Assembly (NCBI GenBank): GCA_009602725.1
Contig: WELB01000370.1
Span: 64,001 to 79,270, forward strand
From: Spirogloea muscicola
Taxonomy: Eukaryota > Streptophyta > Zygnematophyceae > Spirogloeales > Spirogloeaceae
DNA length: 15,270 bases
Reading direction: 5' to 3'
Shown here: positions 7,585 through 14,479 of the stretch, piece after piece
Layout: each line of letters begins with the position of its first letter
How positions within the stretch are numbered: the stretch's first letter is position 1
Program-made: the position numbers and the translations under genes
Notes under the pieces: generated by a model
Seen by the model: only the letters and a program-made list of their open reading frames with translations
What the model was told of the DNA's origin: nothing
Databases searched by the model: none

Positions 7585-7925
7585 ACTTCTGGGCTGGCCT
7601 CTCGCAGCCATCTATTCCACCGTTCCCTGGCTCCGTGTGCACTTGCGGGCAGGCCGCGCTTTGGTTGCTACTGCCGGGTCTCGTGGGGGTGCCTCTTTTC
7701 CAGCTGCACGTTACACCACTTTGCGGCTGCTGACTCGGGGTTACTAAGCTCCCCTTCGCTGTACTCTCTTGCATAGCTGGTGCTTTTAGCGCCATTCGGT
7801 CTTTGGGACCTTGTCCATTCTTTATGGGCTGGCATTCACAGGCCCCGCCCCCTTTGGAAGAGCTCACTTCTTTTAAGTGGGCTGGCTCTTCACAGCCCTT
7901 GCCCCCTTTGTGAGAGCCACTTCTT
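7585..7925 (+). mobile_element. Copy B: 5'-truncated retrotransposon 3' end with two tail units
   Basis: LAAIYSTVPWLRVHLRAGRA at about 7605-7665 matches copies A and C. The downstream GCTGCTGACTCGGGGTTACT also has a counterpart in copy A. Tail units follow at 7826 (GGGCTGGCATTCACAGGCCC, then CGCCCCCTTTGG) and at about 7880 (GGGCTGGCTCTTCACAGCCC, then TTGCCCCCTTTG). The distance from the His-Leu-Arg stretch to the first GGGCTGGC is 186 bases, against 183 in copy A. All coding capacity upstream is missing, as in typical 5'-truncated LINE insertions. Confidence 0.6.
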
Positions 7926-8084
7926 CGTTTCCAGTAGAGCTTCTTATCTCCCCAGCAGGCTGCTAGGAAGCAAGGCCTGGCCCTGCCACCAGGAGCCCCA
8001 AGGGGCCGAGGAAGCGCTAGGATCAGGAGGAACTCTGGGCCTTGGGGGCTCCAGGGAACGTGTTAGTCCGAAGGCATGGACGGT

Positions 8085-8400
8085 AGTGTAGTTCTTTTCC
8101 GGCACCTCTTTCTTTGGCCTTGGGATATTGTCCATTCTTTTTGGACTGGCTTTGCCAGCCACTCTTCTCTATGGGCGAGCACTTCTCCAGGGAAGAAAGA
8201 CTGTGAAAGACCAGCCTAGAAGAAGAAAGCCTAGAAATGACCCGCCGCAAAGTTCCAGAACCTCGTGGCCACTTGGTTCACCGTGTGTTTTAAGCGCTTT
8301 CTCTGGCTCCTTCGAGCATTGTTCATTCGCTTTCTCTGGGCTGGCCACTCACAGCCATCGCCTTCTATTGGAAGCGTCTTTCTCCCAGAAGACTGCGGCT
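8085..8400 (+). repeat. Further tail units, plus strand
   Basis: A first unit (CGGCACCTCTTTCTT, ATTGTCCATTC, GGACTGGCTTTGCCAGCC) mirrors the minus-strand remnant at 2785-2890. After an A/G-rich spacer, a second unit (CATTGTTCATTC, GGGCTGGCCACTCACAGCCA, TCGCCTTCTATTGG) resembles the unit at 4450-4510. Short frames here are repeat translations. Confidence 0.45.
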
Positions 8401-8509
8401 GTTGATATTTAAAGAGCGGCATTAGAAGCCAGCCAGGTGCATACAGGTCCATGACGGAGCCACAGGCTAGGCAAACAGGGCGCTCTTAAGTACCCGCGGG
8501 TCAGCAGTA

Positions 8510-8840
8510 GGAAGTCAGATGTGCTGAGGGGGGGACGAGCAACCCCGCAGACCAGGCCCTCCGTCACTTCTACACACACTCCATCCGAATACCCACAAAG
8601 CCCGAAACCCCAAACCCTGAGCCCGGACTCCTAAATTCGGGGCCGGGCCGCCATGGGGTACGCGCGAGCAGCAGGCCTGCGGCGCCCCGTTCCGCCGCTG
8701 CTGCGCCCCCTGCTGCGGCGCCCCCTGCCGCGGGGCGGGGCGGGCCGGGTTCCACAAGTCGACCCCTTCGACCATTTTCTTGCGCCCGTGTGCCGCCGCC
8801 ATCTTCCAGTCGCTCTGCCACGCTCTCTTCGTTCCATCTA
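8510..8840. other. GC-rich stretch, no assigned gene
   Basis: Strongly GC-rich with palindromic runs such as CTGCGGCGCCCC repeated at 8676 and 8712. Open on both strands (plus 8653-9222, minus 8515-9078, the latter a Gly/Asp/Glu-rich low-complexity reading). AACCCCAAACCCTGAG near 8605 vaguely recalls telomere-like repeats but does not iterate. Confidence 0.25.
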
Positions 8841-9201
8841 CACCGCCGCCTCCACCGCCGCCATTGCCTCTGCCGTCTCCACCGCCCTCACCTCCACCAG
8901 CGCCTCCGTCATCGCAACCTCCGCCCGCTCCCTCACCGCGGCCGCCGCCACTGCCTCCTCCACCGCCGCTGTCGTCACCTCCATCTCGCTCACCATCACC
9001 TGCAGCCTCCTCCTTATCCTCCATCAAAGCCCCCTTTGCCACCACCACTACCGCCGTTGTCCCCGCCTCCTCCGCCACTGTTGTCCTCCCCTCCTTCGCC
9101 GTCCGCCCCGCAGCCGGTGGCAGCCGTGGTGGCCCAGGCCGGCAAGTCCCTCCAGGGCCAGCCCCGCCCGGTCCTCATCACTGGCATTGGATTGCAGACA
9201 T
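8841..9201 (+). pseudogene. Proline-rich (hydroxyproline-rich-glycoprotein-like) tract with a frame change
   Basis: In one plus frame the first half reads PPPPPPPLPLPSPPPSPPPA, then PAPSPRPPPLPPPPPLSSPP to about 9005. From about 9012 the proline codons continue in another frame, with QPPPYPPSKPPLPPPLPPLS and then SPPPPPLLSSPPSPSAPQPV, running to TAG at 9199-9201. Pro-Pro-Pro with interspersed Ser, Leu and Ala is typical of algal cell-wall hydroxyproline-rich proteins, but it also arises from any CCN microsatellite. The tail AAVVAQAGKSLQGQPRPVLI is not low complexity. No signal peptide or globular domain is visible. The minus-strand Gly-rich reading of the same DNA is an alternative. Confidence 0.3.
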
Positions 9202-9540
9202 AGACCCGGCCGCAGTTCATAGACAGGCGGCCCTCCCGCTCCTTCGTAGAGCCCTCCGCCCCGTGATGCAGCGAGGCTGCGGCTGACCACCGTGACGAAA
9301 CGTCGTGGAAGCTCTTCGACCTGCTTCCGTGACTGTTGCTTGGGCGCCCAACTCACGAGGGCCACAGTCAGGGCCGCCAGTTCCTCTTGGAGCGCATCTT
9401 CCTCACTGAGAGTGGGACGTGGGAGGGAGCTCCTGGCACAGCATGATGCCGCGGTGGCCGTGTTAGCAGCCAACTGCAGTGCCTCACGGGCGGCGCCACC
9501 GCCAGACAGGGCAGCAAGCGTCCGGTGAGCTCTCCGGTCC

Positions 9541-9825
9541 GGCCACGACACAGGGCGAGGGGATCCATCGGCGGGCTTCTTCTACCCGCTGGCTCACAAC
9601 CTGGCACTGAAGGTAATGGCCGCAGCACACTCTGGCGTCCTTGTGCCCACCTACACCGACGACACCACGCTGGTGGGCCAGCCAGACGAGGTTGTGTCCT
9701 CCTTCGCCACCCTTCTAGGGCAGCTGGGAGGTATTGGCCTGTCTGTCCGTGCCGAGGAGTGCTTGGTCTCTGCAGGGCTTGACAATCCCCCTTGCGACTG
9801 CGCTCCGGCTGTCAGACGCCTATAG
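9541..9825 (+). pseudogene. Reverse transcriptase palm fragment
   Basis: Frame 1 reads GRGDPSAGFFYPLAHNLALK, then VPTYTDDTTLVGQPDEVVSS, FATLLGQLGGIGLSVRAEEC, LVSAGLD and a stop at 9823. These are the RT blocks (Q)GDPL...F.LA, the catalytic (Y)xDD, here Tyr-Thr-Asp-Asp instead of the usual Tyr-Ala-Asp-Asp, and the following GL.(V/L)...KC motif, here with Glu-Cys for Lys-Cys. The frame then changes: PIDGLTLLGLP, the usual next block, is one frame over at 9819. The catalytic Asp pair survives but the fragment lacks the fingers and the first catalytic Asp. Confidence 0.8.
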
Positions 9826-10610
9826 ACGGCCTCACCCTCCTTGGGCTCCCCTGACGTTCACCAGCAGCCTTGTGGTGGAAGAGCTGCAGGCCCGGCTGCA
9901 GGAACACCCCCCTCTTTCGGACCGCCTCCAAAGCTGCTGGACATGCAGCCGGCGCTTGCCATGTTCACTAGGTGCATTGCACAGCGCCCAGGCCCGGGCC
10001 CTTCCTCCTTCTCCAGCAGCAAAGCCGCTTATGAGTCCTTCGACGCCAGCAAGCGCGGCAAGCGCGGCGTCGCTCGTCCAGCACTTGGCCTTTTTCAACA
10101 CGCCAGCCGCTTTGCAGCAGTCTTCCCTGCCGGTCAGTCCCACCTGTTTAGGCTGCCGCCCACTTGTGCACGCCTGCGAGGTGGCGTACGTGGGAAGCTG
10201 GGCGCAGGTCGCCGATCCGCTGTCCCAGCACTTTATCCAGCACGGCTGTCGGCCCTGAAGCAGGCGGCGACTGATGTGGAGACCGGCCCGCTGCCTTTCT
10301 AGGCGGCCCTTTGCTCAGCCCGCCTTGCGCTGCTGGCATCCCACTGGGACCTGGTGCAGCAGGCAGTCCCGTTTCCGCATCTCGCACAGACCCTTGACTC
10401 GCCTGCTCAGGCGCGGCACATGGCGGAGGTGGAGAAGGTGGCCTTTAAGCAGGCTGTGGGCTTCCCATCCAAGGACAACCTTTGTGGGCGCACCCGGCAA
10501 TTGTCGGCTTCCTCCGCGGGGCGGCAGCATGGTTGATGGCCCTCCCCATCTACGCGTCGTGGCGCTTCAACATGGTGGGCGACATCTTCCGGACAGCTGT
10601 CCACCGCCTC
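9826..10610 (+). pseudogene. Post-RT thumb and connection region, frameshifted
   Basis: Pieces in three frames follow the order usual in algal non-LTR elements: LVVEELQARLQEHPPLSDRL, then QPALAMFTRCIAQRPG, SLVQHLAFFNTPAALQQSSL, AYVGSWAQVADPLSQHF, LASHWDLVQQAVPFPHLAQT, EVEKVAFKQAVGFPSKDN and WLMALPIYASWRFNMVGDIF. The Ala-Tyr-Val-Gly-Ser-Trp and the final Trp-Arg-Phe blocks are typical anchors. The assignment rests on order and residue pattern, not on a database match. Confidence 0.6.
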
Positions 10611-10611
10611 C

Positions 10612-10956
10612 TTGGCCTCCATCCACACTGCCTTTGTAGTGTGGTTGGAGTCTTTGTTGTGCGCAGATCAGCCTGCTGGCGACAGATCAGTCGCGCTTAC
10701 GGTCGACGTCCACGGGGCTTTTGTGACTTGCCGGCTCGACCTACTCCAGCAGCTTGCGCAGCGTGGTGTGACCTGCAGTCAAGGGCAGCAGAGCAATCAG
10801 CCTGGCTTCAATACCGTTGGGTCGCTTGCTCGAGTGTACAGAGTGCGCCTTGCCATCTCCCTGCAGCGTTCCTTGGCCTCTGCCGTCCACTTGCGGGCAG
10901 GCCGCTCCCTGGCTGCTGCCTCCAGGTCTTGCCAGGGCACCGCTTCCGCCCTCTAG
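10612..10956 (+). pseudogene. Retrotransposon C-terminal tail, copy C
   Basis: The frame reads LTVDVHGAFVTCRLDLLQQL, then GSLARVYRVRLAISLQRSLA and VHLRAGRSLAAAS, ending at a TAG near 10954. It matches copy A (RLDLLTQLAR, GSLAQVFRMQLFISS) and copy B (VHLRAGRALVATAG). A helical, Arg-rich end after a Val-Asp-Val block is what I expect at the C-terminus of these elements. Confidence 0.55.
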
Positions 10957-11074
10957 TTACTCCGATCCGGAGTTAAATAAGTAGAGGTCATTGAGCATCC
11001 AGTTCCATACCGGCACAGTAGCAGGTAGACCCGTACTAGCTGGGGTCGCTTGACAATCTCCCTGTCAAGCTTTT

Positions 11075-11480
11075 GTCCATTTCCCCTGGGCTCCCTTTTC
11101 ACAGCCCTCGCCCCTTTGGGAGAAGCCACTTCTTATCTTTCTTGATCGAGGTCAGAAGGCGATGCTCGGCAGGAACTAGTCATCGTCTCCCCAGAAGATC
11201 TTCTTCTTAACGGCCTTTTCTGACCTTGTCCATGCATTTTCGGGCTGGCCTTTCACCCCCTTGCACTGTTTGGAGGTCTTGAATGTTCTTTTTGAAGAAA
11301 CATCGCCCATTATCACTATGTAACTGGCAAGGATATAAAGATGAATTATTCAGCCCAACGGGATGAATCGAGCAAGCAGCACCCACTTTGATGGGCTGGC
11401 TTCCGCCACTTCTACTCTTCATCTCTTGTGGGCTGGCCTCCCATAGGCATCGCCTTACTTTGTAAGAGCTGTCTTTCTCT
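11075..11480 (+). repeat. Hairpin tail array of copy C
   Basis: Three units: GGGCTCCCTTTTCACAGCCC at 11088 with CGCCCCTTTGGGAGA, GGGCTGGCCTTTCACCCCC at about 11243, and GGGCTGGCCTCCCATAGGC at about 11430. Each is preceded by a (C/T)TTGTCCAT-like or TTCATCTC leader and followed by a pyrimidine-rich stretch. The first lies 200 bases after the His-Leu-Arg stretch at 10888. A TATAAAG at 11334 is probably incidental. Confidence 0.5.
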
Positions 11481-11489
11481 TTTCTTTTT

Positions 11490-12225
11490 TCATCCCCTAT
11501 AGAGGAGCTGCTTCTTCGTTCCCATCAGTTGGCGATTAACAAGCAAGCCAGTTGCAACCATTGCAGCTAGCTGCATATTCGTTTTGCCACTAGGGGAGGC
11601 TTGCATCTCGACTCAACTTCTTGTATACGTTCACAAGGCCAGAGGGGCAATGTTACACAGGTTGTAATCCAGTGTGGAGGATGTGAAGATTAAGCATAAG
11701 GCCCGAATATTAGAATGCCTACATTGCAGGAGATTTAGAAGTTGATGGAATACTGGAGAGTCTTGGCATAGACTTCTCAGTCTCTTTCTAGTGCCATCCC
11801 ACTAAAGGACAATCTCTACGTAGTTTTCAAGCTTGCCCGTCGTAACTAGTGTGAGGACGCTCGAGCAGCCAAGACAATAGGTGTTCTTGGTTTTCAAAAG
11901 TGTGTAAACACAAGTGAAGGTGTAAATAAAGACGAAACCAAGACACCACCTTCACAATAACTCCCCTTGACAGTGAGGACGGAGAGCCCCGGCTACCAAT
12001 GCCGGTCTGCATTACATGGGCCTTCCCTGTTGGGCACTTGCATCGTCCAGACGGCGCTGAATGCAGCCGAGCTCCCTCTGGAGCGGCGATCTATGTAGCG
12101 GCATGTACGAGACAGACGACATCAGTGGGCTCTTCACAATACAGATTAAGGTGTTCTATCTGTGATTGACAGTACATTTGTTTTTGAAGAGCCTGAACAG
12201 CCTGCACTGACTGCCTTTATTTCAA
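11490..12225. other. No gene seen
   Basis: AT-balanced sequence after the retrotransposon tail. A minus frame at 11827-12012 is short with no motif. I see no RNA gene, terminal inverted repeat or clear splice pair. Confidence 0.3.
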
Positions 12226-12230
12226 TCTGC

Positions 12231-12266
12231 TTGAGTAACAGAGGCTGTTTGAGTAACAGAGGGCAT
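12231..12266. repeat. Two tandem 18-bp units
   Basis: TTGAGTAACAGAGG occurs at 12231 and again at 12249, an 18-bp period with a few changes at the unit ends. On the minus strand one frame reads the pair as two LLLKQ units. It is just outside the gene 3 terminal exon candidate. Confidence 0.6.
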
Positions 12267-12270
12267 ATTC

Positions 12271-12392
12271 CTAGAGTGATGTCAATGACAAGCTGATACG
12301 TGGGCAGAAGTAAGGGCTGCCTGTGACAGGAAGAGGCCGCCAAGTCATGTGCACGTGGGGACAGCGTCGAGGCAAGTTTGAAGTCGTCCAAG
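12271..12392 (-). CDS. Gene 3 terminal exon candidate
   Basis: Acceptor CCTACTTACTTGAATAG|. With the G left by the 12724 donor it reads AWTTSNLPRRCPHVHMTWRP and stops at TAG 12273-12271. A different frame is open here to 12146 (SLDDFKLASTLSPRAHDLAA) and looks equally protein-like, so the frame is uncertain. Like the exons following the coiled coil in genes 1 and 2, the phase-1 reading starts with Ala-Trp, which may be coincidence. Confidence 0.22.
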
Positions 12393-13377
12393 CTATTCAA
12401 GTAAGTAGGATCACCCAGCTTTGAATATTACCAACATCAATTGTCTCAGTGCAACTACGAGCTAGGCTTCAACCTCTCACAAGTTGGAACAGATCATAAG
12501 CCGACTTGTCAAAGAAGCTGCAGCAACTACGAGCTAGGCTTCAACCCCTCACAAGTTGGAACAGATCATAAGCCGACTTGTCAAAGAAGCTGTAGCAACT
12601 ACGAGCTAGGCTTCAACCCCTCACAAGTTGGAACAGATCATAAGCCGACTTGTCAAAGAAGCTGCAGCCGCTCAGACACTTGCTACTCCCTAGTCTTAAA
12701 CCATGAGATCTGAGATCCTACACCTGCCATAGCCACAGCAAGAATTACAGCTGCTGTACTGAATGCAACGACCATACATGAGTGGTACCAAGGCCATGCG
12801 TCATGATCTACTCTGTTCAGATCATCGTTGAACTGCTCCCATGAGCCACATATGTTCATCACGTACTCATGTGCAGCCCTATCAAATGCCTCCTGCACGA
12901 TCAGGTCGTTTGAAGTGAGGTCAAGTTCTGATTGGCTGCAGTTTACAGCTTGCTTTGACAGGTCTTTGCCTGTATGCTTGGGCTGCAAGAGCATGCTGAT
13001 ATATCTCAAGGCAGTCCTTCGATTACACAAGCAACACAGGTGCACACATATCGCCAATCCGTAAAGTAGGTGATCTACATAATCGTCAGGTACGTGTTAG
13101 GTATTCTTGGGTGCTTGCTCTCTTGCTGACGAATAAAATGCTTACCGGCCTCTCTGGTGGTGGCAAAGGACGTGCACGTCGCATCGTTCTGGCACCAACC
13201 AAATGGTCCTATCATTTGTAGGTGCAAGTAGGTCCTGACTGTACTTGAGAAGGGTAGAAGGCATCACAGTACTCCTACCTGAGCTACAAGGAGCTCCTTG
13301 TCTTGGTAGACATGTATCAGCAAGGTTCTAACCGGCCTGCATGTCACAAAAGCAGCTATGCACTTGCTCAGCTTCTC
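12271..13377 (-). CDS. Gene 3: split gene, Cys-containing, coiled coil and one membrane segment
   Basis: Minus-strand exon candidates at 13377-13279, 13234-13146, 12969-12724 and 12392-12271. The 13146 donor leaves one base (G) of a codon and the 12969 acceptor supplies GC, making Gly. The 12724 donor again leaves G and the 12392 acceptor supplies CT, making Ala. Two independent phase-1 joins support the model. The first two candidates do not join in phase directly. The protein would have short cysteine-containing segments, a helical middle and a membrane segment. Lys-x-Leu-Ser-Lys...Cys-x-Gln is shared with the gene 1 coiled coil. The order of domains loosely recalls nuclear-fusion (KAR5/GEX1-type) proteins, but nothing specific supports that. 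Confidence 0.38.
12451..12666. repeat. Minisatellite, three near-identical 72-bp units
   Basis: Units at 12451-12522, 12523-12594 and 12595-12666, each beginning GCAACTACGAGCTAGGCTTC. I see only two variable positions (CCTCTCAC or CCCCTCAC, and CTGCAG or CTGTAG). The period is a multiple of three and the plus strand is open throughout, encoding NYELGFN(L/P)SQVGTDHKPT and Cys-Gln-Arg-Ser-Cys-Ser per unit. It falls inside the intron between the gene 3 exons at 12724 and 12392. Confidence 0.95.
12724..12969 (-). CDS. Gene 3 helical exon with transmembrane segment
   Basis: Starts after AAGCATACAG|. It reads KDLSKQAVNCSQSELDLTSN, then VQEAFDRAAHEYVMNICGSW, EQFNDDLNRVDHDAWPWY, and ends in a roughly 20-residue hydrophobic run (MVVAFSTAAVILAVAMAG) at the donor GCAG|GTGTAG. 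KDLSKQAVNC aligns with KTLSKDLIHC of gene 1, and sparse matches continue without gaps (Cys-x-Gln, Ile, Arg, His, Gly). The helix flanked by Tyr-His-Ser-Cys is a typical single membrane span. Confidence 0.42.
13146..13234 (-). CDS. Gene 3 Cys-containing exon
   Basis: Acceptor AAGTACAGTCAG|, then MIGPFGWCQNDATCTSFATT and Arg-Glu-Ala, with donor GCCG|GTAAGC after 13146. Phase 1 at the donor, completed by GC at 12969. Two cysteines (GWC...ATC) could form a disulphide if the domain is lumenal. Confidence 0.35.
13279..13377 (-). CDS. Gene 3 upstream exon candidate
   Basis: After GACGTAAG| the frame reads EKLSKCIAAFVTCRPVRTLL then IHVYQDKELLVAQ and stops at a good donor, GCTCAG|GTAGGA. Two cysteines nine residues apart. 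Phase 0 at the donor does not fit the phase of the 13234 exon, and the intron between would be only 44 nt, so one of the edges is wrong or an exon is missing. Confidence 0.25.
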
Positions 13378-13523
13378 CTTACGTCAACTTGAAGCCCTGC
13401 AGGGCTGAAGGTGTGAGACCAAAGTCAGTCAGATTCACAAATCTTCAGTGCACATGGGGAGGATCGAGACTGAACATGAAATCTTAACCTTGGAGCCGAG
13501 GGCTTCGTCTGGGGTGAAAGGCA

Positions 13524-13928
13524 ATGACCAGAACTGACCACAGCAGCTGCCACCTCCCTACTCACTGCCACTGCATGATGCATTGTGCAGTGACAGTTGG
13601 CAAGCTGTGGAACACATTGCTGGCAAGAAGGACACAGCCAAAAACCCCAGTTCACGACCAACTATGCTTGGAAGCTGGAAGCTTGTGGAAGAATCACATC
13701 TGCATTTTGTATTGTGGCTATATGATAAGGCAAGCCTGTTATTCGCAAGTCATTTCCAGCACATTTTCCCTAACACACGTCTTGTTCTTGACAGAGACAG
13801 ACAGACTCCTGACATCATGGTTACCTCACTATAGAGAACACTTCATCTGCTCACCTCACAGCCGCCTTTTGAACAAGGAAGCAACCTGCATAGAAGGAGA
13901 TGGTTGCACCGTAAAGATATTCAGATAG
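13524..13928 (+). CDS. Uncertain plus-strand open frame
   Basis: The frame contains KLWNTLLARRTQPKTPVHDQ and then LWKNHICILYCGYMIRQACY. An overlapping frame at 13583-13834 reads WQAVEHIAGKKDTAKNPSSR and LVEESHLHFVLWLYDKASLL, equally protein-like. A GTGCAG| at about 13590 could be an acceptor for either. The two frames cannot both be coding throughout. No family is recognised. Confidence 0.15.
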   Translation: MTRTDHSSCHLPTHCHCMMHCAVTVGKLWNTLLARRTQPKTPVHDQLCLEAGSLWKNHICILYCGYMIRQACYSQVISSTFSLTHVLFLTETDRLLTSWLPHYREHFICSPHSRLLNKEATCIEGDGCTVKIFR

Positions 13929-14142
13929 CAGGACAGTGCGCATTCCTAGGAGGCTGGGCTGGCACACTGTTACATCGAGCAGTACTCACTGCGCCAGGCA
14001 TTGTCGTTCAAATTCTATTGCTGCATGACTGTGTTGCCGTGGGTCTCGGTCTATTTAGCTGACACAAATCAGAGTCTTGTCATGACCAACTAACGGGCTC
14101 ATGGACTTCCTTCCAAAGCCATGTTTGCAGCCATCAACATAG

Positions 14143-14388
14143 AGGATAAGGGCTCACGTCTGTCGAGCGCTGTCTCCGAGTGTCAAGGGGTTTGTTGGTG
14201 CCAGAGTGCCAGAGAGGCTAACGCAGAGCTCAATAGCAGACAAAGTGCCGCGCTTGTACAATCCAATAACTGGGGAAGGCGACCTCAAGCCATTGTCAGT
14301 GAAGGAAGCCGGCTGGAGCCGCCTGGAGCGGGCTTGCAAGGAAGGAAGCAGCGCAGTGCTTCCAAACATGGAGTTCGAGACGGAGTAA
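14143..14388 (+). CDS. Candidate C-terminal exon
   Basis: Open from a TAG at 14140 to TAA at 14386. It reads LSPSVKGFVGARVPERLTQS, then SIADKVPRLYNPITGEGDLK, PLSVKEAGWSRLERACKEGS and ends VLPNMEFETE. Composition is balanced and unlike low-complexity shadow frames. No ATG is present, so an upstream exon would be needed. Upstream, ATGTTTGCAG|CCATC near 14130 could be an acceptor, but it leads best into a different frame (AINIEDKGSRLSSAVSE). No family is recognised. Confidence 0.28.
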   Translation, partial: RIRAHVCRALSPSVKGFVGARVPERLTQSSIADKVPRLYNPITGEGDLKPLSVKEAGWSRLERACKEGSSAVLPNMEFETE

Positions 14389-14479
14389 ACATGCTAACCA
14401 GCGGTGGGTTGATCGGAGGCAAGGTACCAGTTTGGTATACACGTGCAGTCACAGCAAAGTGCTCAGAATAGGTAACAGA

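Larger units (their letters stand above)
9541..11480 (+). mobile_element. Copy C: degenerate non-LTR retrotransposon with RT, tail and hairpin 3' UTR
   Basis: This is the longest remnant. In order it holds the reverse transcriptase palm (9541-9825), the post-RT thumb and connection region (9826-10610), the C-terminal tail (10612-10956) and hairpin tail units from about 11075. The RT fingers and all upstream parts are absent or unrecognisable. The cysteine/His knuckle and the core of the C-terminal nuclease-like domain, expected between Arg-Phe-Asn-Met-Val-Gly and Val-Asp-Val-His-Gly, are missing at about 10605-10690, so there is an internal deletion. At least six frame changes show long decay. 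It cannot be autonomous. Confidence 0.7.

Noticed and set aside
8598-8625. Telomere-like AACCCCAAACCC
   Set aside because: Only two imperfect units, no iteration.
8515-9078. Gly/Asp/Glu-rich minus frame of 187 codons
   Set aside because: It is the complement of the proline-codon tract; long runs of glycine follow automatically from it. The plus reading explains both halves of the tract better.
12451-12666. CRISPR array
   Set aside because: Units are contiguous with no unique spacers; it is a tandem minisatellite in a eukaryotic context.
12724-13377. Identification of gene 3 as a KAR5/GEX1 nuclear-fusion protein
   Set aside because: Only the general order (cysteines, helix, membrane span) fits; no family-specific motif could be pointed to.
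14000-14020. tRNA B-box-like GTTCAAATTC
   Set aside because: No matching T-arm complement, A box or cloverleaf around it.
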